Shown in pieces: positions 37,497 to 47,896 of a stretch of 64,000 nucleotides of DNA; the first letter of the stretch is position 1; every line of letters starts with the position of its first letter. Where the stretch lies: the NCBI GenBank assembly GCA_025351795.1, contig JANXVG010000072.1:1-64000 (forward strand). The letters are read 5' to 3'. Source of the stretch: Salinibacterium sp. (GTDB lineage Bacteria; Actinomycetota; Actinomycetes; Actinomycetales; Microbacteriaceae). The position numbers and the translations under genes are program-made. The notes under the pieces were generated by a model. It saw only the letters and a list, made by a program, of their open reading frames with translations, had not been told where the DNA came from and did not search any database.

Positions 37497-38326
37497 CGAT
37501 CGCACCGACTCAACCTGAGCGGGTGGCTCCCGCTCGCTCGTGGTTTCTCGGCGCGCTCTATGCCGGCAACGCGCGCACGGTAGTGAGCCGCGGCATCCTT
37601 GCGACGAGAAGCACCAACTATCTCGTGGTGCTGAGCGGGTTCTTCGAGCCGATCTTCTATCTGGTGTCGCTCGGTTTCGGGCTAAATGCTCTCGTCGGCC
37701 CCGTGCACACCAGCACCGGGCAGTTGGTTCCTTACGCCGCATTCATCGCTCCTGCGCTCCTCGCCGTCTCGGCGATGAACGGCGCTATCTATGACTCGAC
37801 ATGGAACGTCTTCTTCAAGATGAACTATTCGAAGCTCTATCAAGGCATGCTCTCGACATCGCTCGGGCCGCTCGATGTTGCGCTCGGCGAGATTTCCCTT
37901 GCCCTGCTGCGCGGCGGCGCGTACGCAATCGGCTTCATGATTGTCATGCAGGTGCTCGGTCTCAACCTCGCCTGGACGGCCATTTTTGCCCTGCCCGCCG
38001 TGCTTCTGATCGCGTTCGGGTTCGGGAGCCTCGGGATGGCCGTCACGAGCTATCTGAAGACATTCCAGCAGATGGACTGGATCAACTTCGTACTCCTGCC
38101 AATGTTCCTGTTCTCGGCGACGTTCTACCCGATCACGGTCTATCCGGCCGCGATTCAGTGGGTGGTGCAGGCTCTCCCGTTATGGCATGGGGTGGAGCTT
38201 GTGCGCGGGCTCACGACCGGCGACCTGAGCGTCGCGATGCTGGGCCACGTCGCCTATTACCTCGTGATGGTCATTGTCGGGGTGATCTTCACCACCACAA
38301 GACTTAAAGCGCTGTTCCTCGACTGA
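37493..38326 (+). CDS. ABC-2 type permease (second subunit)
   Basis: A 277-residue ABC-2 permease paralogous to the preceding one: RGILATRSTNYLVVLSGFFEPIFY, STWNVFFKMNYSKLYQGM, then LLPMFLFSATFYPITVYP and LPLWHGVELVRGLTTG. Two different permease subunits with one ATPase is a NodIJ-like or DrrABC arrangement. GTG 37493 overlaps the upstream stop. The substrate is unknown. Confidence 0.88.
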   Translation: MTIAPTQPERVAPARSWFLGALYAGNARTVVSRGILATRSTNYLVVLSGFFEPIFYLVSLGFGLNALVGPVHTSTGQLVPYAAFIAPALLAVSAMNGAIYDSTWNVFFKMNYSKLYQGMLSTSLGPLDVALGEISLALLRGGAYAIGFMIVMQVLGLNLAWTAIFALPAVLLIAFGFGSLGMAVTSYLKTFQQMDWINFVLLPMFLFSATFYPITVYPAAIQWVVQALPLWHGVELVRGLTTGDLSVAMLGHVAYYLVMVIVGVIFTTTRLKALFLD

Positions 38327-38334
38327 TCGGGCGG

Positions 38335-38445
38335 CTATTGCAGAAACGCTTTGTAGACGAACCCCGCCGCGAGAGCCACGGCGACCAGGGCCGCGAACAG
38401 CAGAATAATGCGAGCCGGGTTGATACGTCCAATGTTCGTTGCCAT
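38335..38445 (-). CDS. 36-residue single-helix protein at end of rib operon
   Basis: A short frame MATNIGRINPARIILLFAAL followed by more hydrophobic residues to a GFVYKAFLQ end: basic start, one membrane helix, short tail. It begins 10 bases after the ribH stop and would be the last gene of the rib operon. A weak TAGGG lies 12 bases before the ATG. The regular membrane-protein composition supports it; no homologue is recognised. Confidence 0.5.
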   Translation of the reverse strand: MATNIGRINPARIILLFAALVAVALAAGFVYKAFLQ

Positions 38446-38455
38446 ACCAAAAACC

Positions 38456-38926
38456 CTACCGGCGAATTTCCCTCAGCGCGATCGCGGTGGCGACAGCAGC
38501 TTCGGCCGCTTCAGCACCCTTGTCTTCGGTCGAACCAGGCAGGCCAGCACGGTCGAGTCCCTGCTGTTCGTGATCGAGAGTGAGTACGCCGAAGCCGACC
38601 GGCTTGCCGGTGACGATGGCGACCTGCGTGAGACCGCTCGTCGCGGCATCCGCCACGTATTCGAAGTGGGGAGTGCCGCCACGGATGATCACGCCGAGCG
38701 CAACAACCGCATCCGCCCCGTTGTCGAGTGCGGCTTTGCTGACCACCGGAAGCTCAAAGCTGCCTGGTACGCGCACCTCGGTGACCTCAGCCTTCGCGGC
38801 AGCGAGCGCGCGATGGGCGCCAGCAAGAAGGCCCTCGGCGATCTCCGTGTTCCACAGCCCGGCGACGATCGTCACCTTGAGCCCGGCACCGTCGAGGCTG
38901 ATCCTGGGTGCTCCTGCGCCGCTCAT
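38456..38926 (-). CDS. ribH: lumazine synthase
   Basis: A 156-residue 6,7-dimethyl-8-ribityllumazine synthase. Visible are the aromatic-pocket loop [24 protein letters not shown], the phosphate-binding [17 protein letters not shown] (with the catalytic His), and [19 protein letters not shown]. It condenses the pyrimidinedione from RibD with the C4 sugar from RibBA and assembles as pentamers or capsids. Its ATG overlaps the ribBA stop by four bases. Confidence 0.95.
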   Translation of the reverse strand: MSGAGAPRISLDGAGLKVTIVAGLWNTEIAEGLLAGAHRALAAAKAEVTEVRVPGSFELPVVSKAALDNGADAVVALGVIIRGGTPHFEYVADAATSGLTQVAIVTGKPVGFGVLTLDHEQQGLDRAGLPGSTEDKGAEAAEAAVATAIALREIRR

Positions 38927-40224
38927 ACGTTCAAGCCTTTCCTGCTCGCGAGAAGAGCCTCGTCGAGTATTTCGCGAGACGGCAGTGAGTGACCCATGCG
39001 GTCACGCTTGGTGTCGAGGTAGTTCTCATTGTCTAAACCGACTCCGACAACGAGGGGCACGAGCTCGGCGACCACGATGCCACGATTCTCTAGCTGGCGC
39101 CTCTTCTCCGGGTTGTTGCTCAGTAGCCGCACGGTCGAGAGCCCGAGGTCTTTGAGGATTGCGGTCGCTGGCCCGTAGTCGCGGGCGTCGGCAGGCAGTC
39201 CAAGGGCGAGGTTAGCGTCGAGCGTGTCGAGCCCGCTCTCCTGCAACCGATAGGCTCGCAGCTTGTTGATCAGGCCGATCCCACGACCCTCGTGACCGCG
39301 AAGATAAATGACCACCCCACCCTCGGTCGTGATTGTGTCGAGCGCGGACTGCAGCTGCGGCCCGCACTCGCACTTGAGCAAACCGAACGCCTCGCCGGTG
39401 AGGCATTCCGAGTGCACCCTGACGAGCGCTCCGTCACGAACGGGGCCGCCGCCTTTCGGGGGCGCGATTAATGCCACGTGGTCGGCGCCGGTCGAACGGT
39501 CGCGATAGGCGCGCACCGTGAACGATCCGTGGATGGTTGGGACGGTCGTTTCGACCTCGAAGGTCACGCGCGAGGTTTCCGGGATTGCGTCGGCGCCAAT
39601 GGGGATCGTGGCGCACGGGTTCTCGCGCACCCAGTCGATCAGGCTGGCGATCGTGATCACCGCAATATTCTCACGCTTGCCCAGTTCGATGAGGCCAGGC
39701 AGGCGCATCATCTCGCCGTCGTCGGCGACGATCTCCGAGATCGCCGCGACCGGGCGCAGGCCGGCCAGTTTCATGAGGTCCACCGCTGCCTCGGTATGTC
39801 CGTCGCGCTGCCGCACACCACCGTCAACGGCGCGAAGGGGAAGGATGTGACCAGGGCGGTGCAGGCTCGATGGCACCGATTCGGCGTTGGCGAGCACGCG
39901 CAGCGTGTGGGCGCGGTCCGAGGCGCTGATGCCAGTGCTCAGCCGGTCAGCCGCATCGACTGACACCGTGTACGCAGTGCCGCGCGGGTCTTGGTTGTGG
40001 GCCACCATCGGCGGCAGTTCGAGAGCGTCTGCGATCTGGTTCGTCATCGGGGCACAGATGAAGCCGGATGAGTGGCGCACCATCCACGCGATCCATTCCT
40101 GGCTCGCAAACTCGGCGGCAATGATCACGTCACCTTCGTTCTCGCGTCCTTCGTCGTCGGCGACGATAATCGGGCGGCCAGCACGCAACGCCTCGATTGC
40201 TGTGGGGATGTCGGCAAGACTCAT
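38923..40224 (-). CDS. ribBA: DHBP synthase / GTP cyclohydrolase II
   Basis: A 433-residue bifunctional enzyme. The N-terminal half (DHBP synthase) has [31 protein letters not shown], and the [11 protein letters not shown] and GHTEAAVDL motifs. The C-terminal half (GTP cyclohydrolase II) has [23 protein letters not shown] with the three zinc Cys, [11 protein letters not shown] and [14 protein letters not shown]. It supplies both precursors of the riboflavin pathway. ATG 40224 has GGAAGGAG upstream and overlaps the riboflavin synthase stop. Confidence 0.95.
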   Translation of the reverse strand: MSLADIPTAIEALRAGRPIIVADDEGRENEGDVIIAAEFASQEWIAWMVRHSSGFICAPMTNQIADALELPPMVAHNQDPRGTAYTVSVDAADRLSTGISASDRAHTLRVLANAESVPSSLHRPGHILPLRAVDGGVRQRDGHTEAAVDLMKLAGLRPVAAISEIVADDGEMMRLPGLIELGKRENIAVITIASLIDWVRENPCATIPIGADAIPETSRVTFEVETTVPTIHGSFTVRAYRDRSTGADHVALIAPPKGGGPVRDGALVRVHSECLTGEAFGLLKCECGPQLQSALDTITTEGGVVIYLRGHEGRGIGLINKLRAYRLQESGLDTLDANLALGLPADARDYGPATAILKDLGLSTVRLLSNNPEKRRQLENRGIVVAELVPLVVGVGLDNENYLDTKRDRMGHSLPSREILDEALLASRKGLNV

Positions 40225-40868
40225 GACCCGCTCCTTCCGTTGTTGTGGTTTAACGCAGCTGCGTCGGTCAGACCGACCGTTCCCACCTCGACCAAGCGGG
40301 CGACGTGCCGCGCCAGAATGTCGGTCTCGATGTTGACGGCGCCCCCAATCGTGAGGCTGCCGAGTGTGGTCACCTCGAGGGTCTCGGGGATCAGCGATAC
40401 TTCGAACCAGTCGTCGCCGACCGCACTCACCGTGAGTGACACGCCGTCTACGGCGATCGAACCTTTGCCCGCGACGAGCGGAGCCAGATCTGGCGCGAGG
40501 CTGAGGCGAAGCACGCGCCACGCGCTACCGGGCGTTACCGCGAGTAGGGTGCTTGTGCCGTCGACGTGGCCCTGCACAATGTGGCCGCCGAGGCGATTGC
40601 CGACTCGTACGGCGCGCTCGAGGTTGACGCGTTGACCGACCGCTGCGTGAGTCAGTGTCGACATTGCGATCGTCTCGGCCATGACATCCGCAGTGAACGA
40701 GTCGTGACCTTGGTCGACGACGGTCAGACACACCCCGCTGACCGAGATGGAGTCTCCGTGCACTGCATCTGAGACCGCGATCGGTGCCAGCACGGTGATG
40801 CGAGCAGCGTTTCCCGCACGCTCCCAGGCGGTGATTTCGCCCAGTTCTTCAATGATTCCGGTAAACAT
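40221..40868 (-). CDS. ribE: riboflavin synthase alpha chain
   Basis: A 215-residue protein with the two tandem lumazine-binding barrels: MFTGIIEELGEI, VSGVCLTVVD and GGHIVQGHVDGTS in the first; VDGVSLTVSAVGDDWFEVSLIPETL in the second. It dismutates two lumazines to riboflavin and the pyrimidine. It sits two bases after ribD and overlaps ribBA. Named ribE by function; many annotations call it ribC. Confidence 0.93.
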   Translation of the reverse strand: MFTGIIEELGEITAWERAGNAARITVLAPIAVSDAVHGDSISVSGVCLTVVDQGHDSFTADVMAETIAMSTLTHAAVGQRVNLERAVRVGNRLGGHIVQGHVDGTSTLLAVTPGSAWRVLRLSLAPDLAPLVAGKGSIAVDGVSLTVSAVGDDWFEVSLIPETLEVTTLGSLTIGGAVNIETDILARHVARLVEVGTVGLTDAAALNHNNGRSGS

Positions 40869-40870
40869 GA

Positions 40871-41902
40871 CTACTCCCTGCTGAGCGACGTTGTGGGGCG
40901 AGCCGTGATGAGGAGGTCATCGCCGAGCGACTCAACCGCGGTGATTGTGAGACGGTGGCCGCCGGCGATATCGGTGACCCCGAGGTCGCCGATAGCAGTT
41001 CGCGACCCCCCCAAGAGAACCGGGCCGAGGTAGACGGTGATCTCGTCGACCAATCTCAGCCGCACAAATTCGCTTGCGATTGTCGGCCCGCCCTCGACGA
41101 ACACTCGCCGGATGCCCCGACCAAACAGGTCGTCGAGGATCGCGGCGACGTTGCGGCTTCGAGTCTCGATCAGCCCGGCAGGGTGGTTGCGCAGTTGCGC
41201 GTTGGTGGGTATCGGGCGCTCGCCGATCACCACGGGAATCGGTTGAGACGCCATCAGCTCGCCGGCGTCCCCGCGCGCGGTGAGCGACGGGTCGTCAGCG
41301 AACACCGTACCGGTTCCGACCACGATCGCGTCGTGCTGGGAACGTTGCTCGTGCACTCGCTGACGCGATGCCGTGCCGGTGATCCACCGACTTGAGCCGT
41401 CGGCGGCCGCTGCGCGGCCGTCGAGGCTTGACGCCCATTTCACGGTGACGAAAGGTCTCTGCAGCGAGGTGGCGATGAGCCACGGTCGGATGACCTCGGT
41501 GACCTCCGCAGCGAGCACGCCGTCGATGACGTCGATGCCGGCTTCGCGCATCCGTTCGCTTCCGCCTCCCGAGCTCTTGCCGGGGTCCGACACCGCATAG
41601 ACGACCCGCGCGATACCGGCTTCGATGAGCGCTTCGGTGCACGGGCCAGTGCGACCGGTGTGGTTGCAGGGCTCAAGAGTAACCACGGCCGTGAGACCCT
41701 CGGCGCGACCGTCCACCTTCGACAGCGCATCGACCTCCGCGTGGGGGGTGCCAGCGCCCCGGTGCCAGCCTTCGGCGACGACCTGCCCGTCCGGCCGGAG
41801 AAGCACACACCCGACCCGGGGATTCACACCGAGCGTCGGGCCGTTCCCCGAGAGCATGAGGGCGCGACGCATCGCCTGCTCGTAGTGCTCTGCTGCGGTC
41901 AT
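40871..41902 (-). CDS. ribD: riboflavin-specific deaminase/reductase
   Basis: A 343-residue bifunctional enzyme. The deaminase half has the zinc motifs GTPHAEVDAL and EPCNHTGRTGPC; the reductase half has KWASSLDGRAAAADGSSRWITG, then HDAIVVGTGTVFADDP and RRVFVEGGPTIASEF. It performs the second and third steps of the pathway. ATG 41902 begins MTAAEHYEQAMRRAL; an upstream in-frame start would extend into the riboswitch. First gene of the rib operon. Confidence 0.94.
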   Translation of the reverse strand: MTAAEHYEQAMRRALMLSGNGPTLGVNPRVGCVLLRPDGQVVAEGWHRGAGTPHAEVDALSKVDGRAEGLTAVVTLEPCNHTGRTGPCTEALIEAGIARVVYAVSDPGKSSGGGSERMREAGIDVIDGVLAAEVTEVIRPWLIATSLQRPFVTVKWASSLDGRAAAADGSSRWITGTASRQRVHEQRSQHDAIVVGTGTVFADDPSLTARGDAGELMASQPIPVVIGERPIPTNAQLRNHPAGLIETRSRNVAAILDDLFGRGIRRVFVEGGPTIASEFVRLRLVDEITVYLGPVLLGGSRTAIGDLGVTDIAGGHRLTITAVESLGDDLLITARPTTSLSRE

Positions 41903-41982
41903 CCGGTGCGCCTTCGTCTGTGGTGAAGACGGGCTCCGGGTTAACGGTCGATTGACCAGCGCCACGACATGGTCGCAACGCT

Positions 41983-42120
41983 CGTGCTTCCTCCCATCCG
42001 GACTGAGAGATCTTGCGATCTCATTACCGTCGGTCCCGGAGTTCCACCAGGTCAACCCAACTTGCGTCAGGCTCGCGGACTATCACCGCCGGTTCGGACT
42101 TTCACCGACCCCGGAGCACG
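41983..42120 (-). promoter_or_regulatory. FMN riboswitch (RFN element)
   Basis: On the minus strand, 81 bases before ribD, the conserved RFN core is read in order: GTCGGTGAAAGTCCGAACCG, GCGGTGATAGTCCGCGAGCC, GGTGGAACTCCGGGACCGAC and AGTCCGGATGGGAGGAAGC. P1 is formed by CGTGCT (42115-42120) and AGCACG (41983-41988). Binding of FMN should lower expression of the whole ribD-ribE-ribBA-ribH operon. No run of T follows a clear terminator hairpin, so control of translation initiation is as likely as termination. Confidence 0.96.
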
Positions 42121-42440
42121 TACGTATCTTTCTTTTACCAGTGTAGTCAACACCGGATTCGCGTGGATATTCCTGTGTAACAGGGCAACGCCTGAATGTA
42201 GCCCTCCTCGGGTGCCCTCGTATCCTGCCGCGCGCCCACTCATCGCGGCCGCGCCGTGTTGCGGCCGCGCCGTGTTGCGCAACTCATGCTGCTGGGTGTG
42301 ACACGGCAGCGCGACCGCGGCTTTCCGCGCCCCTCGACCGAGCCCTATCCAATCTCACATGAGTTATGCACATCGCCGCAGTAGTGCACAAATGTGTCAG
42401 GCGACCGCCGTGGGTCGCTCGGCAGCAGCACTGTGGAGCA
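42121..42440. other. divergent intergenic region between riboswitch and second AbiEi gene
   Basis: No gene. It holds a 16-bp tandem duplication GCGGCCGCGCCGTGTT (42245-42260 and 42261-42276) directly abutting palindrome-ended element A (42276-42370). The rib promoter (minus strand) should lie just above 42120, where the AT-rich stretch around 42125-42180 is found. Confidence 0.5.
42276..42370. repeat. palindrome-ended element A (pair 2)
   Basis: 95-bp element with 13-bp terminal inverted repeats TGCGCAACTCATG (42276-42288) and CATGAGTTATGCA (42358-42370), 11 of 13 paired. It ends 70 bases before the start of the second AbiEi/DUF559 gene. The arm core AACTCATG recurs in the element after that gene. 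An inner hairpin CGCGG-CTTT-CCGCG is present. Confidence 0.7.
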
Positions 42441-43328
42441 ATGACATGGATCGACGTTTTCGGTGAATCGGCACTGCGTATCGCATCGCGGCACCAGTTG
42501 ATGGCAGTCGGTGCTACTGGTGCCGGGCTCACCTCGGCGGTACGCGCAGGCACGCTGATCCGAGTGCGCCGGGACCACTATGCGCTTCCTGCTACTCATC
42601 CTCACATTGTCAAGGCGGTGCGCGTCGGTGGTCGACTGGCCTGCATCTCGGCACTACGCGATGCCGGAGTCTTCGGTTTCGACCACAGGTACCCGCACAT
42701 CCACATGCGGCGGCAGGCTTCCCGCTCGCGGAGTCCCTCGAGCCGTCATCCCTTGACGGAACACAATCGTGAGGGCGCTCGGCTGCACTGGCGGCCACTT
42801 CTCGATCCGGCGCAGAGCAACGAGTATCGGGTGGGCATTCTCGATGCTCTTATCCAGGCGGTGTGGTGCCAGCATCAGTGGCACGCCATCGCGTCGATTG
42901 ACAACGCGCTGTTCTTGGGGAAGATCGATGACGATGATTTGAGCACGATCTTCGCCCACGTTCCGCGCCGGCTCAAGCAACTGCGGCATCAAGTCGATCG
43001 TCGGAGTGAAGCCGGTCAAGAGAGCGTACTGCGCTGTGCGCTGCGCGCGGTTGGCATTGAGGTGGAGGTTCAAGTCGACATAGCCGGCGTTGGCAGAGTC
43101 GACTTCCTGATCGAAAGTCGGCTAGTCATTGAGGCCGACAGTCGGCTCGCACACGATGGCTGGGAACTGCACGTGCGGGACCGAGATCGCGACGTCGATC
43201 TTGCGCGTCAGGGCTATATGAGTCTGCGACCCGCCTACAACCGCACCATGTTTACCACCCGAGAGGTGGTCGAAGCCGTCGTAAACCTACTCGCGGCGAC
43301 CAGAGGCTTTCCGACGATCGTCGGTTGA
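42441..43328 (+). CDS. AbiEi-type winged helix / DUF559 nuclease-like protein (paralogue)
   Basis: A 295-residue protein in the same family as the gene at 13110-13997: ATGAGLTSAVRAGTLIRVRRDHYALP (helix-turn-helix region, shared with TSAVRSG and VRVRRAWYALP there), then a central linker and a C-terminal Vsr/DUF559-like domain ESVLRCALRAVGIEVEV, GVGRVDFLIES, LVIEADSRLAHDG and RDVDLARQGYMSLRP. The catalytic acidic pattern E..D..E-x-D is kept. ATG 42441 has GGAG three bases upstream; ATG 42366 would start inside element A. Flanked on both sides by palindrome-ended elements A and B. The biological role is unknown. Confidence 0.75.
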   Translation: MTWIDVFGESALRIASRHQLMAVGATGAGLTSAVRAGTLIRVRRDHYALPATHPHIVKAVRVGGRLACISALRDAGVFGFDHRYPHIHMRRQASRSRSPSSRHPLTEHNREGARLHWRPLLDPAQSNEYRVGILDALIQAVWCQHQWHAIASIDNALFLGKIDDDDLSTIFAHVPRRLKQLRHQVDRRSEAGQESVLRCALRAVGIEVEVQVDIAGVGRVDFLIESRLVIEADSRLAHDGWELHVRDRDRDVDLARQGYMSLRPAYNRTMFTTREVVEAVVNLLAATRGFPTIVG

Positions 43329-43344
43329 CGTCCCGCTACGCCGT

Positions 43345-43436
43345 GCGTGACTCATGCTGGTTGGGAATGCCTCCAGCGCGCCCCAGTCTTTGACGGAGCA
43401 GTTCGAGTCTTCGCGATCACACAGCATGAGTTGTGC
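43345..43436. repeat. palindrome-ended element B (pair 2)
   Basis: 92-bp element with 15-bp terminal inverted repeats GCGTGACTCATGCTG (43345-43359) and CAGCATGAGTTGTGC (43422-43436), 12 of 15 paired. It begins 16 bases after the stop of the second AbiEi/DUF559 gene. Its right arm read on the minus strand, GCACAACTCATGCTG, matches the left arm of element A at 14 of 15 positions. Confidence 0.72.
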
Positions 43437-43548
43437 CGTCCGCGAGCGCCGAGACGCCTACGAGTAGGTGCAGGATCGCGAGTGGGCGCGGGCTCTGCCA
43501 GCAACGTCGAACCCCCGAGGATCGGCGGTGAAGATCGACGAGTATGGC

Positions 43549-43569
43549 GGTCAGGCCGGGTCAGGCCGG

Positions 43570-43577
<8 letters not shown>
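43549..43577. repeat. GGTCAGGCCG short tandem repeat
   Basis: Two copies of GGTCAGGCCG and a third lacking its first G, ending in the last codons of the acetyltransferase gene. Too short for any function to be assigned; it may be slippage. Confidence 0.6.
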
Positions 43578-45982
<2,405 letters not shown>

Positions 45983-45992
45983 ACCCGCGATT

Positions 45993-46934
45993 CTACCGAG
46001 CGGCGCCGACCTGGGCCTCCGGTTTCGGCCCCCGCAGTTTCTTGTCAGTGAGGTCGATGCCGTCGTCGGTTGCGCTCACCGAGATCCAGGATGCCGCGAT
46101 GACGATCACCTGGCAGATCAGGTTGAACCAGATCAGCAGGCCGATGATTGCGGCGAACGACGCAAGCAGTGGATTCTTCGTCGCGCCGCTCAGGAGGGTG
46201 GAGCCGAGCGCTTTCAGCACACCGAGGGCCACCGCGCCGAGAAGTGAGCCGGAAGCGAGATGACGAAAAGGAACCCGGATCCCCGACACCGTGCGAAAGA
46301 ATAGCCCGAGCACGATGGTGTCGATCACCAGTCCCAGTAGCAGGCCGACCGAGCGTGCGGCGATCGCAGCGGCGACAGACTGCACATCGATGCCGAGGAC
46401 GTTGACCACCGCATCCAATGCCGCGGTGCTGAATACCGTCAGCGCGGCAGAGACCAGGAGGGCCACCCCGAAGCCGACAGCCAGTCCGCAATCGCGCAAT
46501 TTCAGCAGAAGGAAGTTGGTCGGCAATGCGGGCAGCCCAAACATCGCTCGCACGGCGTCTCGGCCAGATGCGAGCCAGCCGAGCGCGGTAAAGATCAGTC
46601 CGACGGCCGCGATCGCTCCGGTCCAGCCGAGAATGCCGGCATTCAGCAGTGTGTCTGCGCGCACCGCACCGCCCGACCCGGTATCGACCAGCCCTGGCAC
46701 CGATATCGACAACAGGCGGAAGAGTGCGTCGCGCAGGCTGGGACTCGATCGAACCACGAAGCCCGCAATCGAGAAACCAACCCAGATGGCGGCGAACACC
46801 GCAAAGATCGCCTGATACGAGAGACCGGCCGCGAGGAGCGGTCCCCGCAGGGTGCCATACCGGGTGACGACTCTCACCGGCTTCCAGCGCATCACCCGGG
46901 CGGTCAGTCGGGTCAGCGGGGACTGTGTGGTCAC
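45993..46934 (-). CDS. YihY/BrkB-family inner membrane protein
   Basis: A 313-residue polytopic protein. The family block RGPLLAAGLSYQAIFAVFAAIWV lies near residue 30, with six membrane segments and the conserved GSLLGAVALGVLKALGSTLL region near 225-245. The C-terminus is polar. Members were once called ribonuclease BN by mistake; the true function is unknown. GTG start at 46934. Close spacing to exonuclease III (10 bases) suggests an operon. Confidence 0.85.
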   Translation of the reverse strand: MTTQSPLTRLTARVMRWKPVRVVTRYGTLRGPLLAAGLSYQAIFAVFAAIWVGFSIAGFVVRSSPSLRDALFRLLSISVPGLVDTGSGGAVRADTLLNAGILGWTGAIAAVGLIFTALGWLASGRDAVRAMFGLPALPTNFLLLKLRDCGLAVGFGVALLVSAALTVFSTAALDAVVNVLGIDVQSVAAAIAARSVGLLLGLVIDTIVLGLFFRTVSGIRVPFRHLASGSLLGAVALGVLKALGSTLLSGATKNPLLASFAAIIGLLIWFNLICQVIVIAASWISVSATDDGIDLTDKKLRGPKPEAQVGAAR

Positions 46935-47118
46935 CGGTTAACAGTAGCCAGCACGGCTGGCTGAGTAACAGATCGCGGCAGTCATGTTCGACATTGCTTC
47001 GGTAGACCCCGGGCGAGAGCTTCCCGTCTGTTCGCGGCGTCGACAAACCGGATCACCGCGCATGCGGAGCACATGCCAGCACTGATCGGGGTGGTCTCGC
47101 GTCGTGCCGACCGTTGAG

Positions 47119-47880
47119 CTACGCGCGCCCGCGCATAACCGCCTGTTTTACTTCCGCGATCGCCTGCGTCACTTGGATGCCGCGTGGGCACGCTTCGGAG
47201 CAGTTGAAGGTCGTGCGGCAACGCCACACGCCTTCCTTGTCGTTGAGGATGTCGAGACGAACCTGCGCACCCTCGTCACGCGAGTCAAAGATGAAGCGGT
47301 GGGCGTTGACAATCGCCGCCGGGCCGAAATACTGGCCGTCGGTCCAGAACACTGGGCAACTCGAGGTGCACGCCGCGCACAGGATGCACTTGGTGGTGTC
47401 ATCGAAGCGGGCTCGCTCGACGGGGCTCTGTTTGCGCTCCTTGCCATCCTTCGATGGCGTGTTCGAGATCAGGAAAGGGTTGATCGCCTTGTAGGACTCG
47501 AAGAACGGATCCATGTCGACGATGAGGTCCTTCTCGAGCGGCAGACCCTTGATCGCTTCGATGTAGATCGGCTTCGAGATGTCGAGGTCTTTCAGTAGGG
47601 TCTTGCACGCGAGACGATTGCGACCATTGATGCGCATGGCATCTGATCCGCAGACTCCGTGAGCGCAGCTGCGCCGAAACGAGAGTGACCCGTCTTGTTC
47701 CCACTTGATCTTGTGGAGCGCGTCGAGCACGCGGTCGGTGCCGTACATGACCACATCGAAGTCCTGCCAATACGGCTCGGCATCTTTGTCTGGGTCGAAG
47801 CGGCGAACGATAATAGTTGCCGTAAACGACGGAATCTCGTCGGGAACAGTCGGCTTGCTGTCGAGCGTTGCTGTGCTCAT
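47119..47880 (-). CDS. sdhB: succinate dehydrogenase iron-sulfur subunit
   Basis: A 253-residue subunit. The [2Fe-2S] ligands are in SCAHGVCGSDAM and RLACK, the [4Fe-4S] in CILCAACTSSCP and the [3Fe-4S] in CRTTFNCSEACPRGI. It carries electrons from FAD of SdhA to the quinone site in the membrane. Last gene of sdhCDAB, 16 bases after sdhA. Confidence 0.96.
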   Translation of the reverse strand: MSTATLDSKPTVPDEIPSFTATIIVRRFDPDKDAEPYWQDFDVVMYGTDRVLDALHKIKWEQDGSLSFRRSCAHGVCGSDAMRINGRNRLACKTLLKDLDISKPIYIEAIKGLPLEKDLIVDMDPFFESYKAINPFLISNTPSKDGKERKQSPVERARFDDTTKCILCAACTSSCPVFWTDGQYFGPAAIVNAHRFIFDSRDEGAQVRLDILNDKEGVWRCRTTFNCSEACPRGIQVTQAIAEVKQAVMRGRA

Positions 47881-47896
47881 CGGTTCGCGCTCTTCA

